From Akkermansia muciniphila (lineage in GTDB: Bacteria; Verrucomicrobiota; Verrucomicrobiia; Verrucomicrobiales; DEV007): DNA of 54,354 nucleotides. How positions within the stretch are numbered: position 1 is the stretch's first letter; each line of letters starts with the position of its first letter. Under the pieces are notes generated by a model. It did not search any database. It was not told the origin of the DNA and worked only from the letters and a program-made list of their open reading frames with translations. The stretch is taken from the NCBI GenBank assembly GCA_945883495.1, contig CAMCXS010000040.1, positions 1 through 54,354 on the forward strand, given 5' to 3'. A program made the position numbers and the translations under genes. Shown one piece after another: positions 7,401 through 16,205 of the stretch.

Positions 7401-8620
7401 TTGAGCGAGGCCAAAGCCTGGGACGGGAGGTGGGGATCGAGCGGTTTCGGGGCCGGTACTGGCGTCGCCACCGGAGCTGGAGCCGGCGCGGGAGCCGCGG
7501 GCGTTGGCTTGGCCGCCACGGGAGGCTTTTTGGGGGGCTCGGGCATGACCTTGGGCTTGGCATCGGCGTTTGCCTTGGCTTGCGGAGCTGGGGCAGCGGC
7601 CGGTTTGGGTTCGGGCTTGGGGCCCCCGTATTGGACCGCCAGCTGGGTCAATTCGTCGCGGGTCGGGCGAGTGGTCTCGATGCCGTTAGCGGGGATTTCC
7701 AACCCAGCGGTCCAAGCGACGCCGTTGAGGACGCACTTGCGGAAATTGTCTTCTTCGAAGTTCCAGTGGAAGTGGATACCGGTGAAGCCGAAGCCGCGGC
7801 CTTTGCCATATTCCTCGGAGCGCTCGTAAGCCCAGGCGACGTGTTGCGGATTGCCGTCGGCGACGGCCTTGCGGACGGCGGGGTTTCCGGAGTGTGGGCC
7901 ATCGGGGCGATTGAGGGTGCTGGCGGGGGCTTTCGCCGAAAGGATCGGGGTGACGCCCTTGAGATCACCAACGAAGCGCATGTGATAGTACCACTCATCC
8001 TTGATCTTGAACGGCTTGAGGCCGCGCGACACCGGGTGGCCCGGGAAGCTCACGAAGTCCGGTTCCCAGGTGGGATTCACCGACCAATTCGCCTCGAAAA
8101 ATCCGCCCATCCATTGGAGCATTCCTTTGGCGGAGGGACCGACTGGCACCTCGACGGCGTAGTGGAGGCAAGCCAAACCGACGCCTTGCCGCATCAGTTT
8201 GTCGAACTCAGGAACATGCTGATTCACAAGGTGACCGTTGCCGCCCGAGCAAAAGATGACCACCGTGTCCGCCCCGGCGAAGAACTCGTCGGGATTGGCC
8301 GGCCAATTGATCGAGTAACGGGTATCGAGCTTCTCGTCGGGGTAACGGTCCTGGAGATACTTGCCGATGAGGCGGCACCCGGCGGCGTACTCGTGCTCGC
8401 CGAACCCGTGGGACTTCTTGTGGGAGACGAAGCAGATGACGGTGCGGTCGTTCTCCGCCGGAGCTGGGGCGGGAACGGCGGCCGGAGCGGGAGCGGGAGC
8501 GGGAGTTGGCGCGGGGGCGGCGCCCGGTTTGGTTTGAGCCGGAGCGGCCTGAGGGGCCAGCAGAACCAGCCCCAGGGCAAGCAGGGCGGTCAGGAAAGTC
8601 GGGGCTTTGGGCAAAGACAT
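4484..8620 (-). CDS. ThuA-like / PVC beta-propeller / HEAT / c-type heme fusion protein
   Basis: 1378 residues from the ATG at 8620; the open frame continues to 9700, but MSLPKAPTFLTALLALGLVL is a signal peptide and upstream sequence is antisense to another gene. Order: signal peptide (to about 29), Pro/Ala linker, ThuA-like domain (about 58-305, with VICFVSHKKSHGFGEHEYAA and GVGLACLHYAV), a second Pro/Ala/Lys linker, a membrane-bound-dehydrogenase-like beta propeller, HEAT-type helical repeats, and a C-terminal cytochrome c domain with C-I-T-C-H at 1256-1260 and a candidate axial Met at 1353 (SLMPPG). ThuA domains are linked to oxidised sugar (3-keto-trehalose) metabolism; the propeller-heme module is typical of planctomycetes and verrucomicrobia and is thought to do periplasmic redox chemistry. 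Probably a periplasmic sugar-oxidising enzyme; substrate unknown. Confidence 0.88.
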   Translation of the reverse strand: MSLPKAPTFLTALLALGLVLLAPQAAPAQTKPGAAPAPTPAPAPAPAAVPAPAPAENDRTVICFVSHKKSHGFGEHEYAAGCRLIGKYLQDRYPDEKLDTRYSINWPANPDEFFAGADTVVIFCSGGNGHLVNQHVPEFDKLMRQGVGLACLHYAVEVPVGPSAKGMLQWMGGFFEANWSVNPTWEPDFVSFPGHPVSRGLKPFKIKDEWYYHMRFVGDLKGVTPILSAKAPASTLNRPDGPHSGNPAVRKAVADGNPQHVAWAYERSEEYGKGRGFGFTGIHFHWNFEEDNFRKCVLNGVAWTAGLEIPANGIETTRPTRDELTQLAVQYGGPKPEPKPAAAPAPQAKANADAKPKVMPEPPKKPPVAAKPTPAAPAPAPAPVATPVPAPKPLDPHLPSQALASLKVHPELEAQLFAAEPALLSPSAIDVDHRGRVWVCEVVNYRKNQGKRPEGDRILILEDNDADGKADQSKVFYQGHDVDSAHGICVLGDRVIISCGDEVFSLFDRDGDSKADAGSKQVLFTKIGGSQHDHGIHAFHFGPDGKLYFNFGNAATQLCDPSGKVIIDLAGREVRGGNLPYQEGMVFRCDLDGTHVETLGWNFRNNWEVAVDSFGTLWQSDNDDDGNKGVRINYVMEYGNYGYKDEITRAGWRDPRPGMNEEIPLRHWHLNDPGVVPNLLQTGAGSPTGICVYEGSLLPAAFRGQPIHCDAGPNVVRAYPAKPSGAGYRAEVLNILETNNDPWFRPSDVAVAPDGSLIVADWYDPGVGGHGMADLERGRIFRVAPKGNKKMAVPAYRFDSIEGAVEAIKSPNESARYLAWQKLASSGKSAIPAMHSLFRNTQAPTYLRARALWLLASSVDRDGFPQLMTETLLGADPNLRITAIRAWRAFFGGPQRIADDPELVNGFLTPLSVALDNERDPAVLREMCLAVRFLSGPAADTFWAALAQKYDGKDRWYLEALGIGADLHWNARFAVLTKPHDDIVWRSRAKVSAGKIAELVLRDGAKNPGLIRAIHFQPDTAAQQAAYAKIFKEGSPEVALAAAGLLGREGVAKIQGGNARLDALLAPLRGRPELIDLIEKLNLPGFETEVVEVISAAPESEEAINAARILLRDSAASGRILSQATKAPKPDQAVSLIRAIGKVADNPAVKLLSGQLTRKELTPELRRELVSSLAVSLGGGQELVKLSESGQLPADLHFLAATALSRSTDESLRNAAKTKFKVPAALGTESLPPVAELLAMKGNPDHGKAAFSKATCITCHKVGSAGIEFGPALSGIGSKLSKEGLYEAILYPSAAISHGFQGVIIKTKDNSSFAGFVTGETSTDLTIRMPGGVSQPVKKDQIASREEMTTSLMPPGLAAVLSAQELVDLVAWLQSLRG

Positions 8621-8749
8621 GGGCGCAACCTGCCGATTCCGCCCCATCTTGTCAATGCGGGGCAGCGGCCGCTTGATCCGATCGCGGGACCGGGGTAACA
8701 ATCGAGGGCGACTCGGCCCGCCAGCCAGTCCATCCGTAAACGTTGCTCC

Positions 8750-9685
8750 ATGACCCCTCTGAGCGTCCAAAAATCCGTTGTGATCCAGGCCAGCCTCGAC
8801 CGGGCCTATGCCTCGGTCCGCAGCTTTCGCGATTGGGTCAAATGGTGTTCCTGGCTGGCGATTCAGCCCGACTGCGAGCGGCACTTTCTTCAGGACAACG
8901 GCGGTTTCGCCTGGGAGGGCGTGGTGGCCGGGGAGTGCCGGGTGGAGGTGGTCCACGAGGATGGGCCCCGTTCCTTGCGCCTCAAAATCAGCCGCCTCCA
9001 ACCTTGGAAGTGGCAGGGGGAATTGGAATTCAAGTTCCGTGATTTGGGCGGGGGCCAAGGGAGCGAATTGACGTGGACCATCGAGGGAGGTCTCCCGTAT
9101 GCCCGCCTTCGCGACGCGGAAAGAGCGGCGGCGGAACTCCGGAGCGAAGCCGATTTGGCTCTGGCGCTGCTCCGCAGCTTCGTGGAGACGGGGGCCGCGC
9201 CGTGCAAACTGGAGACTCCGGGCCGGGTGCTTTATCCGGGCGGCCACTACCTGGGGCTGCGCTGGAAGGGAGCGATCACGGAAATCCCAGCCGCGATTCC
9301 CGCTGCGTTCGGAAAGCTGACGGACTGGATGAAGGATCATCGAGTCGCCGCCTTGGGGCCGCGGGCTTTGTTCTGTCAGGAGTGGGAGGTTGCCAGAGGA
9401 ATCTGCGAGGTGACGCCCGCCATTCTCGTCGGGAAAGGGACGGTGAAAGGACGATTGCCTGCCGGATTCGCCACCTTCAACGTGCCGCCTGGCAGAGCGG
9501 AGCTGGTACGTTTGGCCGGCCCCTATGCCTTCTTGCCCCTGGCTTGGTCCGCCGCCAAGGCGCGGGTGGATGCGTTGGATTTGGATCCGTCGAGCGCAGC
9601 GGAGCCATTCGAGATTTACGAGAACAGCCCGAGCAAAACGCCACCGGGTCAGCTTTCCACCGCGGTTTACGTTCCTGTGAGATAA
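8750..9685 (+). CDS. SRPBCC domain fused to GyrI-like ligand-binding domain
   Basis: 311 residues. Residues 1-145 have the polyketide-cyclase/SRPBCC (START-like) pattern: VQKSVVIQASLDRAYASVRS, FRDWVKWCSWLAIQPDCE, then GECRVEVVHEDGPRSLRLKI and SELTWTIEGGLPY. Residues about 150-311 resemble a GyrI-like effector-binding domain (GHYLGLRWKGAITEIPAAIP, then GICEVTPAILVG, and the end FEIYENSPSKTPPGQLSTAV, matching the typical E-x-Y-x-N-x-P-x-x-T-P-x-x-x-L-x-T-x-I-x-x-P finish). Both folds bind small hydrophobic molecules. There is no helix-turn-helix, so it is not itself a transcription factor. It is divergent from the heme-protein gene (129 bases) and convergent, 15 bases apart, with the L,D-transpeptidase. 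Confidence 0.75.
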   Translation: MTPLSVQKSVVIQASLDRAYASVRSFRDWVKWCSWLAIQPDCERHFLQDNGGFAWEGVVAGECRVEVVHEDGPRSLRLKISRLQPWKWQGELEFKFRDLGGGQGSELTWTIEGGLPYARLRDAERAAAELRSEADLALALLRSFVETGAAPCKLETPGRVLYPGGHYLGLRWKGAITEIPAAIPAAFGKLTDWMKDHRVAALGPRALFCQEWEVARGICEVTPAILVGKGTVKGRLPAGFATFNVPPGRAELVRLAGPYAFLPLAWSAAKARVDALDLDPSSAAEPFEIYENSPSKTPPGQLSTAVYVPVR

Positions 9686-9700
9686 GATCGGGCGCGCCAC

Positions 9701-10447
9701 TCAAGCCCCGTTCCAGGAGCGATGGACGCTGACCTGCGTGCCGAACTGGGTGTGGTCGAAAATCATCTCCGCCACTTGATACGGAAGGCGAATGCAGCCG
9801 TGCGAAGCTGGATACCCCGGAAGGTGGCCGGCGTGGGTGCCGTAGGGGGTGGTCCCGAGACGCATCCAGAAGGGCATACCGACGTGGTAGAGATTCGAGA
9901 TCTTGCCGGTGCGGACTCGCTCGCTCATGGTGAAGGTGCCCGTGGGAGTGCTCATTCCGGCGCGAGCGGAAGAAACGGGAGTGGTGATGGCGATCTTTCC
10001 GTTCACCAAAAGGTAAGCCTTCTGCTTATTGAGATCCACCACCATCCGGGAGTTTGGGCCGTTCCATTGCGAAAGAATGCGCTGATTCACGATGACCTCG
10101 GACATGGGATAGGTCTTGGGCTTGACCCACGGCGAGCCGACGGGGACCGATCCGCTCTTGGCGGGGAGAACCGGCGGTTGGGCGGGCTTTTTCGCCGTCG
10201 CCGTTTTTGGCGTTACCGGCTTGGCCTTAGAGGCACCAGGCTTGGAAGAAGACGGCTTTGGCGCGAACGGATTTTGAAACGGAGAAGGGGCAGGGGCGAT
10301 CTTCACCGCTTTTGGAGGCGTCTTTGATGTGGATTTCTTCGGGCCCGTTTCCGCGGTCAGGGACAGGGCTGGAGTCAAGGCCAGAGCCAAGCAGGCGTGT
10401 AGCCCCCAGCGAAATGGCTTTGAGATGTGCGTGGCTGTGTATTTCAT
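9701..10447 (-). CDS. L,D-transpeptidase (YkuD domain)
   Basis: 248 residues. A signal peptide (GLHACLALALTPALSLTA) is followed by a Lys/Pro/Ala/Ser-rich spacer (about residues 35-105), suited to crossing the periplasm. The catalytic YkuD domain occupies about 120-245: RMVVDLNKQKAYLLVNGK, TPVSSARAGMSTPTGTF, and the active-site block with GTHAGHLPG (His205/208) and SHGCIRLP (His216, Cys218). These enzymes form 3-3 peptidoglycan cross-links or attach proteins to peptidoglycan. Length and architecture are normal for an exported ErfK/YbiS-type enzyme; no LysM domain is seen. It stands alone and is divergent from the aldehyde dehydrogenase gene. Confidence 0.92.
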   Translation of the reverse strand: MKYTATHISKPFRWGLHACLALALTPALSLTAETGPKKSTSKTPPKAVKIAPAPSPFQNPFAPKPSSSKPGASKAKPVTPKTATAKKPAQPPVLPAKSGSVPVGSPWVKPKTYPMSEVIVNQRILSQWNGPNSRMVVDLNKQKAYLLVNGKIAITTPVSSARAGMSTPTGTFTMSERVRTGKISNLYHVGMPFWMRLGTTPYGTHAGHLPGYPASHGCIRLPYQVAEMIFDHTQFGTQVSVHRSWNGA

Positions 10448-10571
10448 CTCAGAAAATGTAATCGGAATCGCAAGTTCCGCGCAGCAATTTTCTATTCCGG
10501 CGTTTCAACGTCTCGCCTTTTCGCTCTTCGTGCTGGCCGGGCTGCGGATTCTGGTTCTACTTTTGCCCCTT

Positions 10572-12053
10572 ATGAAGGAAAAGCCTTCCCCCCCGTCCAG
10601 ATCCGAGCTGAACTTTGGCCACGCCCTGGACTATGCCCCAAGTCTGGAGACGACGCCAGTCCCCCTGCGCAAGCGCTACGATTTGTTCATCGACGGCGAG
10701 TTCGTCCTGCCAGGGGATGGCAAAACATTCGACACGATCAATCCGGCAACCGGGAAGAAGCTGGCTACCTTGGCGGAGGCCGGCCCGGCTGATCTCGACC
10801 GCGCCGTCGAGGCCGCCCGGCGCGCCTTGCGCGGTCCCTGGGGATCCCTGGCTCCCAAAGAACGCGGCAAGTATCTCTTCCGGATCGCCCGGATGATCCA
10901 GGAGCGCTCCCGGGAGCTGGCCATTTTGGAAACGATGGACAACGGCAAGCCGATTCGGGAGACCCGGGACATCGACTTGCCACTCGCCGCCGCCCATTTT
11001 TTCTACCATGCCGGCTGGGCGGACAAACTTGCTTACGCGTTTCCCGGGCGGAACCCGCGGCCCATCGGCGTGGCCGGGCAGATTATTCCCTGGAATTTTC
11101 CACTCCTGATGATGGCCTGGAAGATCGCTCCCGCTTTGGCCTGCGGGAATACAGTGGTTCTCAAGCCGGCGGAGACGACATCCCTCACCGCGCTCCACCT
11201 CGCCGAAATTTTCCAAGACGCGGGCTTGCCCAAAGGGGTGGTCAATGTCGTCACTGGCGACGGCTCGCTCGGGGAAAAAATCGTCCATCACCCGGGCGTC
11301 GATAAGATCGCTTTCACCGGCTCCACCGCCGTCGGCAAGGCGATCGCCAAAGCCGTGGCCGGAACGCCGAAGAAGCTGACGTTGGAGCTAGGAGGCAAAG
11401 CTGCGCACATCATCATGGACGACGCTTCGCTCGACGAAGCGGTCGAAGGAGTCATTAACGGAATCTACTTCAACCAAGGTCACGTCTGCTGTGCGGGGAG
11501 CCGTCTCCTGGTTCAGGAAGGGATCCATGATGCAGTGGTCACCCGGTTGCGTCAGCGTTTGCAGACGTTGCGGGTCGGTGACCCGCTGGACAAAAACACC
11601 GACGTGGGAGCGATCCACTCCGCGGAGCAGTTGGCCAAGATCAAGGAGCTTGTCGCGTCTGGCGTCGCGGAAGGGGCATCGTTGGAGCAGAGCGATTGTC
11701 CTTTGCCAGAGGGAGGAGGGTTTTGGTTCCGGCCGGGCTATTTTACCGGCGTCTCACCGTCTCACCGCATCGCCCAGGAGGAAATCTTCGGTCCCGTGCT
11801 CAGCATTCTCACCTTCCGGACGCCCGCGGAAGCGATCGAGAGGGCTAACCACAGTATGTATGGTCTAAGCGCCGGGATCTGGACGCAGAAAGGAAGCCGC
11901 ATTCTGAAAATGGCCGGACAGCTGAAAGCGGGGGTCGTTTGGGCCAACACCTACAACAAATTTGATCCCGCCAGTCCATTCGGCGGATACAAGGAAAGCG
12001 GATTTGGCCGGGAGGGCGGGTTGCAGGGGCTCTCGGCCTACGTCCGGATCTAA
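10572..12053 (+). CDS. NAD(P)-dependent aldehyde dehydrogenase
   Basis: 493 residues from the ATG at 10572; the same frame is open to a GTG at 10329, but 10572 gives the normal family length. The Rossmann/catalytic fold is complete: GQIIPWNFPLLMMAWKIAPA, VLKPAETTSLTAL, the FTGSTAVGK nucleotide loop, the general base Glu272 in LELGGKAAHI and the nucleophile Cys306 in NQGHVCCAGSR, then EEIFGPVLSILTF and PFGGYKESGFGREGG. It oxidises an aldehyde to a carboxylic acid in the cytoplasm; the sequence is of the general ALDH1/2-like or betaine-aldehyde type and does not fix the substrate. No partner gene is adjacent; its end is 10 bases from the convergent sulfatase end. Confidence 0.93.
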   Translation: MKEKPSPPSRSELNFGHALDYAPSLETTPVPLRKRYDLFIDGEFVLPGDGKTFDTINPATGKKLATLAEAGPADLDRAVEAARRALRGPWGSLAPKERGKYLFRIARMIQERSRELAILETMDNGKPIRETRDIDLPLAAAHFFYHAGWADKLAYAFPGRNPRPIGVAGQIIPWNFPLLMMAWKIAPALACGNTVVLKPAETTSLTALHLAEIFQDAGLPKGVVNVVTGDGSLGEKIVHHPGVDKIAFTGSTAVGKAIAKAVAGTPKKLTLELGGKAAHIIMDDASLDEAVEGVINGIYFNQGHVCCAGSRLLVQEGIHDAVVTRLRQRLQTLRVGDPLDKNTDVGAIHSAEQLAKIKELVASGVAEGASLEQSDCPLPEGGGFWFRPGYFTGVSPSHRIAQEEIFGPVLSILTFRTPAEAIERANHSMYGLSAGIWTQKGSRILKMAGQLKAGVVWANTYNKFDPASPFGGYKESGFGREGGLQGLSAYVRI

Positions 12054-12063
12054 GGGTTATGGT

Positions 12064-13590
<1,527 letters not shown>

Positions 13591-13730
13591 GGCAAGGACG
13601 GGACCTCCTCAGAGTGACATGCCCGGGTGCCGGATGACAAGACTGAGTTGGAGGCAAGGGCTGAGCCGGAGCACATCCGTAAAAATGAGAATTTAATCTT
13701 AGAAAGAACAACAAATATGAAATTCATTCT

Positions 13731-13759
13731 TTGACGAATTGAGTCGCATTAAGTATAAA
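13731..13759 (+). promoter_or_regulatory. Sigma-70-type promoter of the pilin-VWA gene
   Basis: TTGACG at 13731-13736, a 17-base spacer, and TATAAA at 13754-13759, preceded by about 50 bases of A/T-rich sequence that could act as an UP element. This matches the sigma-70 consensus at 5 of 6 and 5 of 6 positions in an otherwise GC-rich region. A start site about 7 bases beyond the -10 box falls at or next to the A of the ATG at 13767, so the transcript would be leaderless. Position and match are direct; activity is inferred. Confidence 0.7.
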
Positions 13760-13766
13760 TACCATA

Positions 13767-15704
13767 ATGTTAAATCCTCGCCACCGCCCTCCCCGTTCCT
13801 CTTGCGGAGCCTTTTCTCTGCTCGAGGTCCTCGTTACCATCGCCGTGCTTGGCATCCTTGCCATCGTGGCGGTGGAATCCACGACTCGTCTCCGTGAAGG
13901 AGCGACCGCGACCAAGCTCGATTCCGACGTCGCCGCCATCAACCAATCCATCAAGGTCTACTTGGCGAATGGCGGAAACTTGGATGGAGTCACGGATCCT
14001 GCTGCGGTCTTGGAAAAACTGAAGACTCGCCGGGAGGCATCTGATGCCGCGGCGTTTGCGGGATTCCGGTCGGACATGATTGATCAGCGGGTGGTTCCCG
14101 TGTTGCAAACGGTGGCCGAGGCCGCCCAGAGGACTCCCCGAGCGGTTTGGAACGCCACCGCCAAGCGATTTGACATGGCCCAGCAAGGCGCGGCAGGCGT
14201 GGCTCGATTTGAACTCGACGCTGCGGCGGGGCGCGCGGACCATGGGGTCGAAAGTCGGGAGGCAGGTGCCGTGGCGCTCAACCGGGGCGATGGTTGGATT
14301 TGGAACTATGAAGACGCAGCGCCCCCGGTGCTGAGTGGACCCGGAACGATTCCGGTGACGACCCCAACGCCGCTGGTTCCCGCGGCGCCAACGCCTCCCG
14401 GCCGTCTGCAGGCGCCGGTCTTCAGCACCCCCGGGGGAACGTATCGCTACAACACCTTTCCGGATACCGTTACGATTACGAATCCAAGCGGCACCGGCCA
14501 AATCATGGTGGGCCGCTCGTGGACGGCGGATGGCGTGCAATGGGAAGCCTATACAGGACCCGTTACGATCGAACCTGGCAGCCACCTTTTGGCTTTTGTG
14601 CAGTCGCCCGGTGGGGAGTATACTGACAGCGTAGCGTCGAGCGGAACCTACGAGCTGGAGATCATCGAGCTCGAAGCGCCCAGGATCGAGCCGAGCGCCA
14701 GCTTGATGGATCTGGATAGCAACCAGACGGTTTCCATCCAAATCGTCAACCCGAATCCTTCCGATTACCGGAGTTATGTGGAGTATGCGCTTTCTGACGG
14801 GAATTATGTTCGCTATGAAGGGCCGTTATCCATTTCGCCATCGAGCCATGCAGCCGGATTTGAAATTGCAGCGCGGGTGGTGCCAAGTATGCGCGGCTTT
14901 GAGGCAAGTGAGCCGGTGACCCGTTGGTTGCCCGTTAAGCTGCGGCCTCCGCTCATCGACAAGAAGCAAACGGGAGCCATCTTTGATATCACTCTCTTTG
15001 ACCGGAATCCGGCGAACGTAGGGACACTGCGTTATCTCATCCAAGACCTCCGCACGGGTACCCGGACTGCATGGCAAGATTATTCTGCTGCCTTCGCCAT
15101 TGATGGCAGTCTGTATGGGAAAGGTTTTGAGGTGGTCACCTATGCCGCGACGACGAGCACTCGCCACCTGGATAGCTCCGAAAGCAGTGCTCAAGGGCGG
15201 AGCTTCTTCGGGACACAAGTCGCGGACCGGGCGATCTTGGTTCTCGATGTTTCTGGGTCGATGGCTTCAAACGGGCGTCTCACCAGTCTGAAAGCGGAGG
15301 CCAAGCGATTGCTTTCCGCGATGCCGCAGGATGGTAAGATTTCGATCATCTCATTCTCGAGCAAAGCGAAGCTTGAGTTTGCCTATCAAACAACCACCTC
15401 GTCCAAAATCACCCAAGCTCAGGGCATCATTGATTCCCTGAAAGCTTCCGGCTTAACCAACTACTCGGAGTCGCTAAACATGGCCTTGGGGATCGTGAAA
15501 GCGAATCCCGATGTGGAACAAGTCGTGTTTCTGTCTGACGGGGCGCCGACGACCGGAGACACTTCCACCAACGGCATTCTGCGCATCGTGGACTCGATCG
15601 CCGCTCTGAAGGTGGCAGTCTCTCCGATCGGCTACCAGATGACGACGGATGCCGAGCGCAAGCTGATTCAACGCATGAAAGAACGGGGAACGCCCACATT
15701 CTGA
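13767..15704 (+). CDS. Modular type IV pseudopilin with C-terminal von Willebrand A domain
   Basis: 645 residues. A type III (prepilin) signal at residues 1-35 has a basic start, then GAFSLLEVLVTIAVLGILAI; processing before Phe would put Glu at the expected +5. Residues 36-190 are a pilin-like globular part, 211-300 and 301-390 are beta-sandwich repeats resembling chitobiase C-terminal domains, 393-485 a third more divergent one, and 486-645 a VWA domain with the metal site D494-x-S-x-S (LDVSGSMAS), Asn/Ser in GLTNYSESLNMAL, and Asp591 in LSDGAPTTGD. Modular VWA pilins are known as minor, tip-located adhesins in some Gram-positive type IV pili. Here it is probably a pilus-tip or type II-secretion-like adhesin. 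No other pilus gene is nearby. It is followed 5 bases later by a lipoprotein gene. Confidence 0.85.
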   Translation: MLNPRHRPPRSSCGAFSLLEVLVTIAVLGILAIVAVESTTRLREGATATKLDSDVAAINQSIKVYLANGGNLDGVTDPAAVLEKLKTRREASDAAAFAGFRSDMIDQRVVPVLQTVAEAAQRTPRAVWNATAKRFDMAQQGAAGVARFELDAAAGRADHGVESREAGAVALNRGDGWIWNYEDAAPPVLSGPGTIPVTTPTPLVPAAPTPPGRLQAPVFSTPGGTYRYNTFPDTVTITNPSGTGQIMVGRSWTADGVQWEAYTGPVTIEPGSHLLAFVQSPGGEYTDSVASSGTYELEIIELEAPRIEPSASLMDLDSNQTVSIQIVNPNPSDYRSYVEYALSDGNYVRYEGPLSISPSSHAAGFEIAARVVPSMRGFEASEPVTRWLPVKLRPPLIDKKQTGAIFDITLFDRNPANVGTLRYLIQDLRTGTRTAWQDYSAAFAIDGSLYGKGFEVVTYAATTSTRHLDSSESSAQGRSFFGTQVADRAILVLDVSGSMASNGRLTSLKAEAKRLLSAMPQDGKISIISFSSKAKLEFAYQTTTSSKITQAQGIIDSLKASGLTNYSESLNMALGIVKANPDVEQVVFLSDGAPTTGDTSTNGILRIVDSIAALKVAVSPIGYQMTTDAERKLIQRMKERGTPTF

Positions 15705-15709
15705 ACCAA

Positions 15710-16168
15710 ATGAAAAACTCGATCTTTGCCCTGCCTGCCACGTTCGCGGCGATTCTGTCGCTCACCGCCTGCAATCCGGATGATCCCTCGGCCAGCACGT
15801 CCGGTTCTGGGGTTCCCACCCCCGCTGAGGTGGAGAGCAAACTCAAGTCCCTGGAGCAAGATTTGACCCGGGTCCTGGCCGTCGTCGAACCGTTGCAGGG
15901 AGACCCCGAGGCGCAAATGCAGCACCTTGTCGAAGATGACCAGTTTGCGGAGTTGATTGGCGACCACGTCGCCGAGTTTGAAGAACTGGCTACTTCCTTG
16001 CAGTCGATGAGCGACGAAGAGAAGCAGGAGTACACGGGCACCATTGGGCCGGTGATTGATGCCCTGGAGCAGCGGATGAAGGAGATTTGCTCCTGCGGTC
16101 CGGTGGCCGAGGATACGCTCGCTCCGCTTTTCGCGGCGGCTCAGGAAGCGTTGAAGGCAGCCCTCTGA
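15710..16168 (+). CDS. Small lipoprotein, unknown
   Basis: 152 residues. The signal peptide ends in a lipobox, LSLTAC, so Cys21 would be lipidated; the next residues NPDD (Asp at +4, none at +2) are compatible with outer-membrane sorting. The mature part is acidic and helical, with heptad-like VESKLKSLEQDLTRVLAVVE, HVAEFEELATSLQSM and IDALEQRMKEI, ending in a Cys-Ser-Cys (ICSCG) pair. It lies 5 bases after the VWA-pilin stop and 37 before the exonuclease-ligase start, so it probably shares the pilin promoter and may be a partner of the pilin. No family is recognised. Confidence 0.75.
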   Translation: MKNSIFALPATFAAILSLTACNPDDPSASTSGSGVPTPAEVESKLKSLEQDLTRVLAVVEPLQGDPEAQMQHLVEDDQFAELIGDHVAEFEELATSLQSMSDEEKQEYTGTIGPVIDALEQRMKEICSCGPVAEDTLAPLFAAAQEALKAAL

Positions 16169-16205
16169 GTTGCCAGCGTGGCTCCCCAGACGTTTCTTGG
16201 GGAAG

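Noticed and set aside
4499-8698. A 1399-codon open frame on the plus strand opposite the ThuA/heme protein.
   Set aside because: It is a product of strong third-position G/C bias in the real minus-strand gene; the minus frame has signal peptide, ThuA and heme motifs, the plus frame has none.
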